From positions 2,294,001 to 2,358,000 of the forward strand of contig JAKSGN010000006.1 of NCBI GenBank assembly GCA_024180945.1: 64,000 nucleotides of DNA, given 5' to 3'. Below are positions 1 through 11,397 of the stretch, piece by piece. Position numbers and translations under genes: made by a program. The notes beneath the pieces are model-generated. The model was not told where the DNA came from, ran no database searches, and saw only the letters and a list, made by a program, of their open reading frames with translations. Position 1 is the first letter of the stretch. Each line of letters opens with the position of its first letter. This DNA is from Macrophomina tecta. Its lineage: Eukaryota; Ascomycota; Dothideomycetes; Botryosphaeriales; Botryosphaeriaceae.

Positions 1-1239
1 GGTGTAAATGAGCATGTTCGCGAGGTATGTGAGGCGTACGGAGCGGAGCAGGATGCAGTCCATCTTATGAAACAACAGTCCGAGTAGAAGTTTCAGGCAA
101 GCGGGCTCGGGAGCTTGGAGAAGGCTTACCCGTAGAAGGATTCTCGAAGCTTACTTGGAGGCCGGTCTCCGGGTAGCTTTCGCACAAAAGGCCAGATTTG
201 CTGCGGTTGCTGCAACCTTGGACGAGATTGATCAGCGACAACAAACAGCCAGCTAATGGAGACAATCAGGCGGCACAGTATACACAGACCGCACTTGATT
301 CGTCGCCGTCGGCACATCCTGCAGCATTTGGAACGGGCCGCAACGCCGACCATTGCCCAAGTAAGAAGGATGACGCGTCGAGGAGCGCTCAGACCTGGGC
401 CGCTGAAGTGAGAATAAGATTCCGTCGAAGAGTTGCGGGAGATGCAGATCTCCTGGCGGAGCACGGCAACAGGGGGAGCAGCGTAAGGATGAAGAGAGGG
501 GCGAGTTTCGAGTATGTAGAGTAGGCGGCAGCGTTTCGTCATCAAGGCCCACGATCACCTCGCTCGGCCTACTGCTTTGGGCCTAGGCGCAAGGTGCTGC
601 TGCCTCAATCAGGCAAAAAGCTTGCGTCCACAAGTCGCTTGCTCGGCATAACGGCACCGCCAAGCTTTGACTCGCTGCATGAAGCTTCTGGAGACGACAC
701 CTCTTCCGAGTCCGGCGTGCGAATGCCCGCAGTATACTGTGAAATGTTGTTGTTAGCCTTGGACACTCCGTCGATGCTGCTGCCTTATCGCACGCTCGGA
801 CTTAATTCCCACCCTGCTCGGAGTGGTTTCTGTTCGCAAGTACAGATTCGGCATTTCGGAGGGAGGAGGCGAAAAAATAACAAAATAGGATCAATTGCAG
901 AGAATTAGTCTTCTATTTTGTCCTCACACCAGGCGTGCGGAGAACAAGACTGAGAGCTGCAAGGGAAGTGCTGCCAAGACGGCTCGCCGAGGCCTGATCA
1001 GCGTGATCAACCCACGGCCGGTCTTTTCACCATGATCAACTTCATCGAGACAAACATGCGAATACCGTAACTCGAGGCTCTCTGTATGTACCTTCAGCAT
1101 AAATGCGATATAGAGTAAAATAATACAGATAAAACAGAGATAATAGTGACTAAGCCAACGGCTGACGAAAGCGTCGCAGTAAAAGCAAATCAGCACCGTC
1201 AAAGGCTTTCTGGGACCGACTATTGGGAGACTCATGCGC

Positions 1240-1267
1240 AAAAAAAAAAAAAAAAAAAAAAAAAAAA
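1240..1267. repeat. poly-A tract
   Basis: A run of 28 A residues followed by an A/G-rich tail. It has no target-site duplication or upstream coding remnant that would mark a retroposed copy, so it reads as a simple homopolymer tract. Confidence 0.9.
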
Positions 1268-3348
1268 GAAAGAAAGAAAAAAAAGGAAAAGCTGGAGGCT
1301 TTACGACTAATCTCTGTCAATGAATGGTGGGCCATAATTATCCAGTCTGAAAGGTCCTTCGGCCCGCTCAGCCAAGGTAGCTTGAATCTATAGCACAAGG
1401 TTTGTGTGCAACGGACGATATTTTGCCGCGCATCTGGCTACACAATCGCAAACACCCTTGTCTGAACCAGTTTCCACTCGCTGCGGCAGTTGTTCAAGGC
1501 AGTGAGAATCCATTCCTAGACCTTCTTTTCCGCTCCGTTGGTAACACTGCAGCATAATGACGGCATCCGGACCATCTAAGCTGTGGGTTTACCGTGGCAT
1601 GACTTGTGGGGGAAAAAAAAGAACTCTACAAAGCGTCCCTTGAGGGGTGTCTGGCTGAATGTGACGGGTGATTCTTGAGGTTTCAAGTATGTTGACCCGT
1701 TAACGAGGGAGCTTGCGCATGGGAAATCGAAACAGGTGACAGAAACAGGCACTGCGACCCTGTTCCAAGACCATGCCGTCGCCTGAATCAAAGACGAGCA
1801 AAGAGGGAGCCGGAGAGGTTGTGTGCTTGAGCAGGTGAGACGTGGCGACGGTCGTTGCTTCTGCCTACCCTTCCCTCTCTCGCCTCTCCCCTGACTAGTC
1901 GCATAACCAGTGCGAGAGCAACAATGCGCGTGGGACACCTCACAAGCCTGTCACACTAAAGAGGAGACCATGCAGCGAGGCGGTGTTAAACGGCGCGGCC
2001 GTACTCCGAGCTGCTGTCGCGCATGCCTATTTCCGCTACCAATGCCAAGTCCGCACAGGTCTCTAATTTCTCCGGACATCAGCAGGTGTTTCGCAAAGCA
2101 GGAGATCCTGCGAGCTTCGGTGTTTCGATCACCGGCGGACGCCGGGAGCCATGAGACGCACGGCACAGATGTCTTTGGGGCCCTCGACAACTGACGCGAG
2201 CAGCTCGTTTCGCCTGTGTATTGCATCACCCTGCTAAAGTCGCGGGAACAGGTTGGGCAGAGGCGCAGCGTTTCGCTTGTGCACGAGACTGCTGCACTTC
2301 CCCTTTTCCGTGGTCGAAGGAGGAAAGGATTCTGGAAGCACTGAGGGAGCGGAGATAGCGGGGCCCGCGCCAAACGAGGCATCGGCATAAAAGATACCGT
2401 GCACCGTGGTGGAGCAACGAGGCGTGGGCAAGCGAGAGCCCGACCGGGCCCGTCTTGGCGCGCAGTGTACGCTCAGCTGACGAAACGGGAAATACAGGAC
2501 GGAGACCGCCTGAGATGCGCAATCAGACCAGACCCGGACACGGACACGGAAGAGGTCTTCTTTGCGCCAATACTAGTTCGTTCCCCGGGAGGTAGGCTGG
2601 TTGGCTGTTGGTGCATCGCTCGGCACGGATCTTTCCACACTGCCGAGCGTCGTTGGTGATGGCGTCCAAGAGCCGAAGCCAGACAGCTAGCGGGGATGGA
2701 CTGCCGCCTGAACACTCGCTGTCGAAGAACACGAGAAGCGGGACAGATGAGATGGCCAGGTAGGGGCTCCCTTCGGGCCGAGCGCAATTGTTTCAACTGG
2801 CAGCCGAAGCTGCCAAGCAAGGCCAAGAGGGCTTGAAAGGAGCGGGAGCGCAGGAGAGGCGGTCGATTTTGTGCCCGCGAGAGGTGCCGCGAGCACCGCT
2901 GGGGGCTGAATAAAGTCGGATGCCAAGCTCATTTTGCCCCCGGGCTGGCAGCCCGCCTGACGATTGGCCCCCTGCGCCGCTCTCCGCACTCGCCGACCAC
3001 CGCGCTTACAGTCCTGACGCTGCCAAGCGCGGCCAAGAAGACTTGATGAAGGTAGCGGGCGGGACAACGTCCTGAATATGCAGAAGGCAGCCCCCGGAAA
3101 TTTCCATCGCCCGGCTGTGATCGCCTGTCCCGTCCCTTGTCCTCGTTCCCGCTCGGAAAGCTCACCACCATAGCGGGAACTTCTATGTCCTGCCAAGCGA
3201 TATAGATTGAAACGCATAGTGGTTTCGTTCTAGATCGGGGTTGTACAGCCTTGGTAGTTTCAAGTTACGGCGCCACTCACAAACGGCCATCGGCCTGTCT
3301 CCGAGATGCATGTAGAGATACTGCCTGGCGTGGTGTTGCGGCGCAGCG

Positions 3349-3358
3349 ATATATAAAT
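3349..3358 (+). promoter_or_regulatory. TATA box of pectate lyase gene
   Basis: A TATATAAA element lies about 136 bases before the start codon. A pyrimidine- and CAC-rich leader follows, typical of a strongly expressed fungal gene. Confidence 0.6.
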
Positions 3359-3493
3359 GCCCTGATACCCTGCCCCAAAATGCCTTCTTCACCACCACAG
3401 TCCTTCGTTTCAATCGTTCAGCACATTCACTCTTTCATTCACACTCACTAACCGATCTGCGATCGTGTTCTTTGCCTTCCACTACCAGACACA

Positions 3494-4303
3494 ATGTTCT
3501 CCAAGCTTTTCCTGCTTCCCCTCCTGGCGGCTTCCGCCCTGGCTGCTCCTGCCGACGACACTTTCGGCTACGAGCTCGTTCGCCGCGCGAACTTCCCCAT
3601 TCCTGCCTCCAAGGGCAACGTCAAGCTCAGCGCTGCCAAGTCCGTGTCCGGCACCTTCGATGGTGGCATGAAGACCTACGGCCGTGGTGTCAAGTGCACC
3701 GGTCAGGCCGAGGGTGGTGACAAGGACGCCGTCTTCATCCTCGAGAACGGTGCTACCCTCAAGAACGCTATCATTGGTACCGACCAGATCGAGGGCGTCC
3801 ACTGCAAGGGCTCCTGCACCATCGAGAACGTCTGGTGGGCTGGTGTCTGCGAGGACGCGCTCTCCCTGAAGGGTGACGGTTCCGCCAAGGTCATCGGCGG
3901 CGGCGCTACTGGCGCTGAAGACAAGGTACGTATGCCTCTGACACGCCTTCGCTCAGATTGCTGACCAGATCTGGTACAGGTCATCCAGCACAACGGCGTT
4001 GGCTCCGTCTCGATTGATGGCTTCACTGTTGCCGACTTCGGCAAGCTCTACCGCTCGTGCGGAAACTGCAAGAAGATGGGCAAGAGAACCGTCACCATCA
4101 AGAACGTGAAGGCTAGCAACGGAAAGCTTTTGGCTGGCATCAACTCCAACTACGGCGACACTGCTACAATCACCGGCACCTGCGCTACCTCCGTCAAGAA
4201 GGTCTGCACCGAGTTCAAGGGCAACAACAGCGGCAAGGAGCCCACCGAGATCAGCTCCGGCCCCAGCAACGCCTGCAAGTACTCCTCCCTCAAGGCCTGC
4301 TAG
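3494..4303 (+). CDS. secreted pectate lyase, PL3 family
   Basis: Cleaves de-esterified pectin by beta-elimination outside the cell. Two exons, 3494-3925 and 3980-4303, are joined across a 54-base intron (GTACGT donor, TACAG acceptor) and give 251 residues, the usual PL3 length. Residues 1-18 form a signal peptide ending in ALAAP. The family landmarks are all present: the [17 protein letters not shown] segment, [16 protein letters not shown] spanning the splice junction, the [11 protein letters not shown] stretch and the [14 protein letters not shown] beta-helix turn. The codons are strongly C-ending, which suggests high expression. A TATA box lies 136 bases upstream and a GC-rich hairpin follows the stop. 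Family assignment is secure. Substrate preference is inferred from the family. Confidence 0.95.
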
Positions 4304-5039
4304 ACGGTTGCTCAACAAACAAACATGGCATTTGCCGCGTGAGCCCGGGACCTTTCCGGGCTCGGGAGAAGAAAGTGGATGGCATTCTATTCTTGTATCG
4401 ACTTCTAGTACTAGAGCATCTTCTATACCTCTAATTTACTGTGTTGCTGAGGCCTCAGCTATTCGGTTCAATCCTTGTTCCCTCGAGTTTGCGATAGTGA
4501 TGCAAATACGTGTAGATGCTTCCTCCGGAGCGCCGGGAAGCTAACAATCTCCACACATGGCTGGGTTGCGTCAGCAGTAGATTGCCAAGAGATCCGATGC
4601 ATATCTTAACGTGCGACAGGACTAAAACCGCCAGTGCCCGATAGATAGCCGGGTGCCGGCGCTATCAGTGTAAGCCCCGTTAAATGCAGCCCCCCAACCA
4701 AGCGCCAGTAGCCAGGATTCTCACACGCCTAGCTTCTGCTGCACGGAACCCCCCGGCTGCAATCAATGATTGGCTAGCATGGCTGACTCGGCTTCTTGCT
4801 CGGCTTCCGAAGCGTCCGGATTGTGACCGTTCCGACCACTCGGCCGATAAGGAATCACTCCGAACCTGGCGGGTAGCATTAGCCCATGGTGGAGGATTAC
4901 GCAACGCCGTAGCGCATATGGAGACATCTACTTTTAAGGTTGCGCTCCCGCTAGAGATATGCATGCTCAGGACCTGCCAAGGCTTTTTGGTGTCCGCTCG
5001 GACCTCATCTAAGTACTGCCGCTCGGACCTTTCTACATC
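4304..5039. other. intergenic, pectate lyase to esterase
   Basis: About 735 bases holding the 3' end of the pectate lyase and the promoter of the following esterase. An open frame at 4684-5109 runs into the esterase first exon in another frame and shows no domain. Confidence 0.6.
4341..4363 (+). terminator. GC-rich hairpin in pectate lyase 3' region
   Basis: An 8-base perfect stem (GAGCCCGG at 4341-4348 with CCGGGCTC at 4356-4363) around a 7-base loop, starting 38 bases after the stop. It would sit in the 3' UTR. A role in RNA stability or 3' processing is only a guess. Confidence 0.35.
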
Positions 5040-6145
5040 ATGGCTCAACCTGGTATCGTTAAGACAACTCACATCTACAAGAAAGCTGGAGGCCTTGAGC
5101 TCTCATTAGATGTTATTTCCCCGTCGAACAACGCTTCCGCTAGTCCCACAACGGCACTAATACATTATCATGGAGGCTTCCTGGTTGGTGACCTCCCCGC
5201 CTAGTCTCCCCCTCCCCGGAGATGTTCTTTCTGCCGATACGAAGTGCCCAATCAACGAAACAGTTCTGATCCATTTCCCAGATCGTCGGCGACAAACAAA
5301 CATTCCCCCCACAATGGCTCATCAAAGCCGCGCTCCGGCGTAACTGGACGTACGTCACGCCCTCCTACCGCCTCCTCCCGGAATCCACCGGCTCCGACGC
5401 CCTCGACGACGCCGTCGACGCCGCCAAATGGGTCGCCGCCAACATAACCCCGCGCGTTGTCATCGCCGGCTCCAGCGCCGGCGGCTACCTCGCCGTCGCC
5501 ACGGCCGCCCAGCTCACGACGGCCACCCCGAAGCCGCTCGCCGTGCTCTCCGTCTACGGCATGCTTGACCTCGCGCACCAGCGCTACCTCACGCCCGGCA
5601 CCAGCGTCATGAACCAACCCTCCATCCCGCACGTCGCGCCGCTCGTCGACCAGATCGCGGCTGCGAAGGGGGTTGACGTGAAGGACGCGTATCCCTTCCC
5701 CGCCGCGCCCGCGCAGGACCGGCGCATGCATTGGATCGCGGCGGTGCACCAGGAGGCGCTGTTTCCAGACCTGCTGACGGGCATGCCGGGGATGGCGCGG
5801 AAGATTGCCGAGGCGGGCGTGGAGGCCGTGGAGCCGGCGCATCGGAGGCTGTTTCCGCTGGCTTTCGGGGCGGCGAAGGGATTGCCGCCGACGGCGTTGC
5901 TGCATGGAACGGAGGACTCGGCGGTGGGTGTGGAGCAGAGTGTGGCGGCTGCTGCAGCTCTGGAGGAGGCATGGGTGGAGGTGCTGCTCAGGACCGTGCC
6001 GGGAAGGGAGCATGGGTTCGATTTGAGGGAGCTTTCGCCGGACGCGGATGTCGAGGCGACCGAGGACGCTGGCAGCCCGGTTGTGCAGAGCTTGCGGGAT
6101 GTCATCCAGTTTCTCGATTCGGCTGTTGCACGGTCTCAAACTTAA
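5040..6145 (+). CDS. alpha/beta hydrolase (HSL-like esterase)
   Basis: Probable carboxylic ester hydrolase of the alpha/beta-hydrolase-3 type. Exons 5040-5183 and 5282-6145 close in phase 0 across a 98-base intron. The donor GTTGGT is weak, but the acceptor CCCAG restores the frame exactly. The product has 335 residues. The oxyanion motif YHGGF lies just before the splice. The nucleophile elbow is AGSSAGG with Ser113, and the acid and base are probably Asp260 (GTEDS) and His292 (REHGF). There is no signal peptide, so it is probably intracellular. The second exon is very GC-rich, which creates long antisense frames with no domain. The family resembles fungal esterases that act on small acyl esters, sometimes in secondary metabolism. 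The substrate is unknown. Confidence 0.82.
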
Positions 6146-6225
6146 GCAAACGCGGTTGGGAAGTGCAGGAGCACTCATATGAGGAAGTAGCACGGGATGT
6201 TGCCGAAATGCTCAGTGCTTGCATG

Positions 6226-6243
6226 AAAAAAAAAAAAAAAAAA
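6226..6243. repeat. poly-A tract
   Basis: Eighteen A residues about 80 bases after the esterase stop, probably within or just beyond its 3' UTR. Confidence 0.8.
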
Positions 6244-6429
6244 GAAACAAACTTAAGCACAACATGCGGAGCTTACCCCAGTAGCATTTCTGCCCCAATC
6301 TGGTTTCCCCTATTCAAAAATTAACCACATATCCGTCCTGTGCGTTCTTGTGTACGGTAGCATTCCAGACGTGCGGCACCCCCAGCGATACGGCCCCTGG
6401 TAGTCATTAATGGATTCCCAATCCAAGAT

Positions 6430-7360
6430 TGACTAGGGGAGAAGTCCTGGAGTAGTTTTGGAACTTCCTCCGGGCATTCAATATGCGTCCAGTGGCCGCA
6501 AAGAAGTTCCCGCACGCGCAATTCCGGTAGCAGCCCTAGCTTCTCCGGAATCTCAAAAGCCGAAGTCAAGCAGACCGCATCTTCGCTGGCTTCTACAGAA
6601 AGTAGAGGAAGATCGATTTCAATCCTCGCCGAAGAGAGACTCCGCCCGACTTGGAGATCGTGATTTTCTGGTCATGGCGCGGTGATAGCAAAGCGGGCTG
6701 CGAAACCCGTCCGGAATCATTTCTCTGGCCAATATTTCTTCCAGTGCTCGTTCCACTCGGACTGGCGCGTGCAAATCGGATGGCTGAAAGTGTCACATGG
6801 CTCCACGCACGCAGAATGTACGCTGCATTGCCTCCGGCCAATCGACATGCAGGGCTGTCCAGAAGCTCTCCAGGTGCGCCTCGATTATGCCTTGGGGTGT
6901 CTTCAGCGGTGAAGACCTCGCAATACGCATCCCACGGATAGCCGATCAACTTCCGAAAATCCGCGAAGGAGCGTTCAATGCTGCAAGGCTCCTTGAGGTT
7001 GGCGATGGGTATGCGCCGCTGAAGAGGACCAATCCGTGTACTTTTTTCAGGGTGCCAGAGCCAGATCCAGGAGGCCAAGGCAGAGTCAGCATCATGGCCT
7101 ATGATGAATGCTGACTAGATACATTCCGTCCGCACTAATCTGCGAGGCTCTTGGGATTGTAGCGCGAAGATTCGATAGGCTTAGAAGAACTGCCATAATC
7201 AAGGAGAGCCAGGAGAACCACGTGACGGGCATGTGCGTCGACATCTTTGATGACTCCAGACCAGCAGGTCGAGGTTTCTAAGAACCCGTGCAAAAAGAGC
7301 AAGGCCGGAAAGCCAGGGATTGAAGGAGACTGCCGGTAGAAGTATCTAAAAGAACGAGCA
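6430..7360 (-). pseudogene. decayed epoxide hydrolase-like alpha/beta hydrolase
   Basis: Pieces of one epoxide-hydrolase-type protein lie in the right order on the minus strand but in changing frames. From about 7355 to 7135 the N-terminal strand ends in LLFLHGFLETSTCW, the oxyanion loop HGF. After stops, 7110-7050 gives IIGHDADSALASWIWLWHPE, which aligns with the nucleophile region GHDWGSxLA. A one-base change in an A run then moves the frame to VHGLVLFSGAYPSP. Near 6890 a CCCC run marks another shift into IIEAHLESFWTALHVDWPEA, followed by a stop after CVRGAM. The end at 6635-6440 carries the helix and catalytic His motif CGHWTHIECPEEVPKLLQDF. At least three frame changes and two stops rule out simple introns. 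Active relatives hydrate epoxides of fatty acids or xenobiotics. The break points are approximate. Confidence 0.8.
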
Positions 7361-7398
7361 TTTGTATATATAATTAACATATAAGCCGTGTATATCAA

Positions 7399-7845
7399 CT
7401 AAAGATGAATTTTATAAGATGATTCTAAGATGAAGGGGCCATTGTCATGGGCCTGAACTTTCACGGTGTGTAGGAAGTTCGGGGTTCTGCTAAAGGCGTC
7501 AGCCTCGGTAGACGGGCGCTGGTATGACCGGTGCTCGCGGCTTGCCATGTAAGGAAGTACCAATAGGGTGATCTTCGCCTCAAAATGTGTCCAATCTTTG
7601 CGTACTCGGTTCGGCTTGGTGCATTCGGGGGAAATCGAGTAATGAGTGTTCACTGGATACTTCGCCCACACTCTGCTATAGATAGCTGTGAATTGAAAGT
7701 GTACTTCATAGATCGGGAACTTGCACTTAAGCAAACCAAGACAGGTTGCAATCTTGTTCCTTTCTACGGATCCCAGCGCTTCTTCGTCATGGGTAGTCCC
7801 ATCGTCACTCTCCGTCGGATAATTGCTGTGGTAACCTATTGCCAC
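7399..7845 (-). CDS. uncertain open reading frame, 148 codons
   Basis: An uninterrupted frame in less GC-rich DNA just upstream of the epoxide-hydrolase pseudogene on the same strand. It has no signal peptide, transmembrane segment or motif I recognise, and no clear promoter. Mixed polar composition and several Tyr, His and Cys residues make it look like either a lineage-specific gene or chance. I would not rely on it without transcript support. Confidence 0.2.
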   Translation of the reverse strand: MAIGYHSNYPTESDDGTTHDEEALGSVERNKIATCLGLLKCKFPIYEVHFQFTAIYSRVWAKYPVNTHYSISPECTKPNRVRKDWTHFEAKITLLVLPYMASREHRSYQRPSTEADAFSRTPNFLHTVKVQAHDNGPFILESSYKIHL

Positions 7846-7957
7846 CTCCTATGCCGTGATTTATGTCCACGCAGATACTGAATTTCGGGCCTGAATTAGT
7901 AGTAGCTCTGTGCGTCAGTGTATCTGGGTCCCCCTCCCTCAAGCGTCTTTGTTCCGC

Positions 7958-8882
7958 TCAATTCTGCAACCCCAGCCCGAAACGCCCTCTACCACGCTCT
8001 TTCAACGCATCAGGGTCTGCTTCATGCCTCATATTCCCACTTTCGAGCTCATTGAAACTTCCCGATTGCAGTTCGTGGATCTGGTTGTTGCATGGCATCT
8101 CCTGCATCGGCGGCTGCTTATGTACAGGTATGATTGCCGCTGCCGGTGGCGAGCCAACAAGTTGATGCTGTTGAGTTCCTTGCTGGTGTTTGCGGTAGAA
8201 GAGATATCCGACAAGGGCAAGGCTGATCACGCCGACGGGTACGGCAACACCTGCTGCGATTGCCGTCGTCTTCGAGTTTTCCGAAGATCGTGAGCCAGAG
8301 ACGGCGATGGATGACGAAGCAGCAGATCCAGCCGCAGACATCGTAGAGATGGCCAGTGTGGAGGCGACTGCCGTCTGCGTAGCTCCTGCAGTAGTTGCGC
8401 CAGCCGCCGGCGAGGCTAAGCTTGTCAGAGTTGGAGTAGATGCTTTACAAGTGTTAGCTCTGAGCATATTTTGGCCGCGCATAAGAGGTTGCAAACTCAC
8501 ATGCTTTTGTTGTTGTCGCCAGTCCGGCCTCGACTCCAAGCGCACAGTAGGAGTCCCACACCTGAAGCGCACTGAAGATTTGCGCTGATTGGGACGAGCT
8601 TTTGCAGGATTCCGAGACAGCCGAAGATATTATAAAACTAAACAATCGGCTGCTATCCGTGCAGAAGCACGTATAGCTCATCAATTTCTGGTTGTCCCCA
8701 CATCCGCTGGATTGGTCTCGCACAATGGTGCTGAGAGCACCCTCTGCGCATGAGGAAAGATCGGCGTATCCAGAGACGGTGTCGATGAAATTGCTGGTGG
8801 GGACGACAGAGTTACTGGCGGCAAAAGCTGATGGCGTGCGCAGCAGCATCAATGCCAAGTAGAAAATAAGCCAACACGCCAT
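7958..8882 (-). CDS. Cys-rich single-pass membrane protein
   Basis: Two exons, 8501-8882 and 7958-8442, are joined across a 58-base intron (GTGAGT donor, TAAAG acceptor) and give 288 residues. A signal peptide covers residues 1-22. The ectodomain (about 25-120) has six cysteines in a C, C, CFC, C, C pattern resembling small extracellular fungal domains, but it is short of the eight cysteines of CFEM. A Ser/Thr/Ala-rich stalk follows, then one transmembrane helix (AAGVAVPVGVISLALVGYLF) flanked by RKH and a cytoplasmic tail of about 75 residues. The layout suggests a cell-surface sensor or wall-contact protein. That role is inferred from architecture only. Confidence 0.75.
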
Positions 8883-10653
8883 GTTCCCGGTTGTTCCTGT
8901 GTACTTGTGGCGTGGAAGTTATGGGCGGAGGTGAGCTCGGCACCAACCAGCGCACAGCTGGAAGGGTGGGGAAATGTTGGTAAAATCGAAGAAAGAGCAA
9001 GAGAAATGGGCACAGTGGTAATAATGCAGAAAGCTTCTTTCACAGCCAAAGACCCTATGGTATACCCCAGTCGAACCCTGATTCACCAGGACTCTAAAAG
9101 TGGAGCAGTAGGCAGCGATCTGCCTGCCAAAACATTGGGAGCCAAGAACAAGCGGACAGGAGTTTCGTTAAGTCATTTGCCTAATGCTCTGGAGAATATG
9201 GAGAGTCTTGAAAACACTGCTGATCGCTCGCTGTGAGGCTCTGCTAGCATTCTCGGAAAAGCCGCATCTTACCCCAGGAGTCTTCGTTTCCTGGCGCTCG
9301 AGAGCCTTTGCCTGCAAGCCGCTCTGTAAGGCTCGGGGCATCTGTTGGCTAAGGAGCATTCACGAAAGCGAGGGGCGTGAAAATAGAAGCAGACGTTGCG
9401 AGTCATACTTTTTCAGCCATCGCCCAATTAAAACAGCTTCTCTGGTCGAACCAACACAGCAGTTGGTAGGGTTATCCAATAAACTGGCTTTTGCGACACA
9501 GGAACGATATGCCAGCCGATATTTCCGGTCAACACTCCAGGCGTTGATAGAGGAGTGTATCAAATCGAGGACTGAGATGAGAGCGGCTGTCGTCCGGCAC
9601 CGTTGTACGCGCAAGCATAATTCAGCATGGAGAGTTCTCATGACGGCCGAATTTTTGATGGTCAACGATTTGATACCTGTAGTATCACCTGGACAAACTC
9701 CAGCATGCTCGTATTGCGGGATTAATAGATCGGAATCTGCAACACACCAGCGTCCGCACCCCGCGCAGACCCGGAGACTGCCACTCTCGTCATCGGGCGA
9801 TCAGTTCATTGTACCTATACGGGATCAGTATCGCAATCTACCAAGCTTTTAATCTCTCTATTTCCTAACATATCAAGGTATCCTCTGGAAGGGCCGGCCT
9901 ATGGAGACGACCAAGTCTTACTATTGCCAGCCTCCGGAATTACATACAAACTTCCGAAACCAACGCATGACGAAGAGCAAGTGACCCAAAGAATGATCAT
10001 ACATGACAGCGAGCCTGCGGAGATTTGGATTTGAGCGATCGAATGAGAAGTTACGGAAGCATTTAGGACAGATTGGATGGACGGCGGTTAAGTGAGTAAA
10101 TGATTTGCGGAAGTGAAGCTTGCCGAAAAGCTAAACATGTCATGGCCGGCAGCGAACAGCACCAGGCAAAGCAAACGAGGTTTGAACCCGTAACGGCAAG
10201 CCCCTTAACAAAATCACCAGGCGAGCAGTGCATTGTATGCGAGTCATAGCTGGGGACGGAGAAGCGTCTCAAAAAGGGCGATCTGAAACGCACAGGCTAA
10301 GCCTCGAACCAAGACCTCTCTCCGCTTCCAGCAAAGCTTAGCGCACTTTCCTGGATGAGCGATGATTGCATCACTTATTCCGCTCTGCTACAATAGATCA
10401 ACTCTATCCATCAGCGGTATGCAGCCAAGCATTTAACCTTAAAAGCCAAGAAGCTTTCGCATCTCCTTGAAGGCGAGGGGAGCTTCTCAAACTACCGCTC
10501 CATGCCGAGGATTTCAGGTTCCAGAAAGAAGCTAGATATAAAACCATGGTCACACCGTAAGCTGTTCATCGGCTGGCCAGCGACTACAAAAAAGAGTTGA
10601 AAGAAATCTAATAATTTACTCATTACCGGCCTGGAGCCATCTGAAAATAAATA
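8883..10653. other. intergenic, no supported gene
   Basis: About 1.8 kb. A 222-codon plus-strand frame at 9184-9852 and a minus-strand frame at 9360-9665 lack domains and splice structure. Short stretches near 10190-10310 resemble tRNA T-arms but lack the rest of a tRNA. Confidence 0.55.
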
Positions 10654-11227
10654 ATGTATACCCAACTCATCTTCATTCCCGTTTTCCTCTCGCTCTCGCT
10701 GGCGAGCCCGTCTCCGAGGTACCCACTCTACTCCAGGCAGGAGAATGCCACCGTAGCAGCGGCAGCCGCCAACGACGGCGGCGTCGCCCTCTTCAACGGC
10801 ATCGGCAGCAACATCCTCGTGCAGCAAAACGAGATTGCCAGCACCATGGCCATTATGTCGCAGCTGTCGGGCCCGGACGCCGCCAACAAGGACGTCTTCA
10901 ACGCGCTCAAGGCTAACCTCCTGACCGTCGTCGACTCGGGCGTCACCATCCGCGAGAACAACCAGAAGATCGCCCAGCTTACCGGCGCCAGCCAGGCCGC
11001 CATCGACGGGCTCAACACCGTCGCCAACGCGCAGAAGGAGGAGAAGTCCCTGTCCGAGAGCTTGACTGGAGACCCGGCGAAGGATATGCCGACGCTCCAG
11101 ACCATGTTGACGGACTTCCAAGGCGGCATCGTGCAGAACCAGAAGAACCAGCAGGCGGTATGTCTCCTCCGTGGTGTAGCACCAGGTATGGCCATGGCTA
11201 ATGCGACGACAGGCTCTTGTGAAGTAA
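10654..11227 (+). CDS. small secreted protein of unknown function
   Basis: Exons 10654-11157 and 11213-11227 are joined in phase 0 across a 55-base intron (GTATGT donor, GACAG acceptor). The last exon is only 15 bases and encodes four residues plus the stop. Without this splice the frame would read on into unlikely sequence. The 172-residue product has a signal peptide of about 18 residues ending in SLASPSP, then a possible Kex2-like YSRQ region. The mature part is helical and rich in Ala, Asn and Gln, and has no cysteine. It resembles other short secreted helical proteins of ascomycetes, and a surface-binding or effector role is possible. I do not recognise a named family. Confidence 0.75.
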
Positions 11228-11397
11228 GGGTGGAGTTTGGTGGGAAGGGACAGGCACAGCCGAGGGCTGGAAAGAATGCAAACCTCGGCAGCACACACTT
11301 AAGTTCAAGTCTCATTGTGTTAATAGCGAATTTAGTATTTGGAAAACCTAAATGAAATCATTAAAAGAAATAAATTTGTGAAGGGTGCCAGCACCAA

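Larger units (their letters stand above)
1..3493. other. gene-poor stretch
   Basis: No open frame here has a recognisable domain, a consistent splice structure or convincing codon use. Many short GC-rich frames overlap on both strands around 2.2-3.2 kb, as expected from base composition alone. A 28-base A tract lies at 1240-1267. The last 150 bases are the promoter and leader of the pectate lyase gene. Confidence 0.6.

Noticed and set aside
126..545. Minus-strand frame with CRMCRRRRIKC, like a Zn2Cys6 transcription factor motif
   Set aside because: The remaining cysteines do not follow the family spacing, and no downstream regulator domain or splice structure appears.
5252..6193. 313-codon antisense frame over the esterase
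   Set aside because: It is Arg- and Gly-rich without a motif, while the sense strand has a full catalytic triad.
9184..9852. 222-codon plus-strand frame
   Set aside because: No domain, signal or promoter. Composition is not protein-like and antisense frames overlap.
10180..10345. tRNA-like T-arm sequences (TTCAAAC and TTCGAGG loops) on the minus strand
   Set aside because: A 5-base T-stem can be drawn, but there is no matching acceptor stem, D-arm or anticodon loop at the proper distance.
10492..11298. 268-codon antisense frame over the small secreted protein
   Set aside because: No domain. The sense frame has a signal peptide and a good intron.
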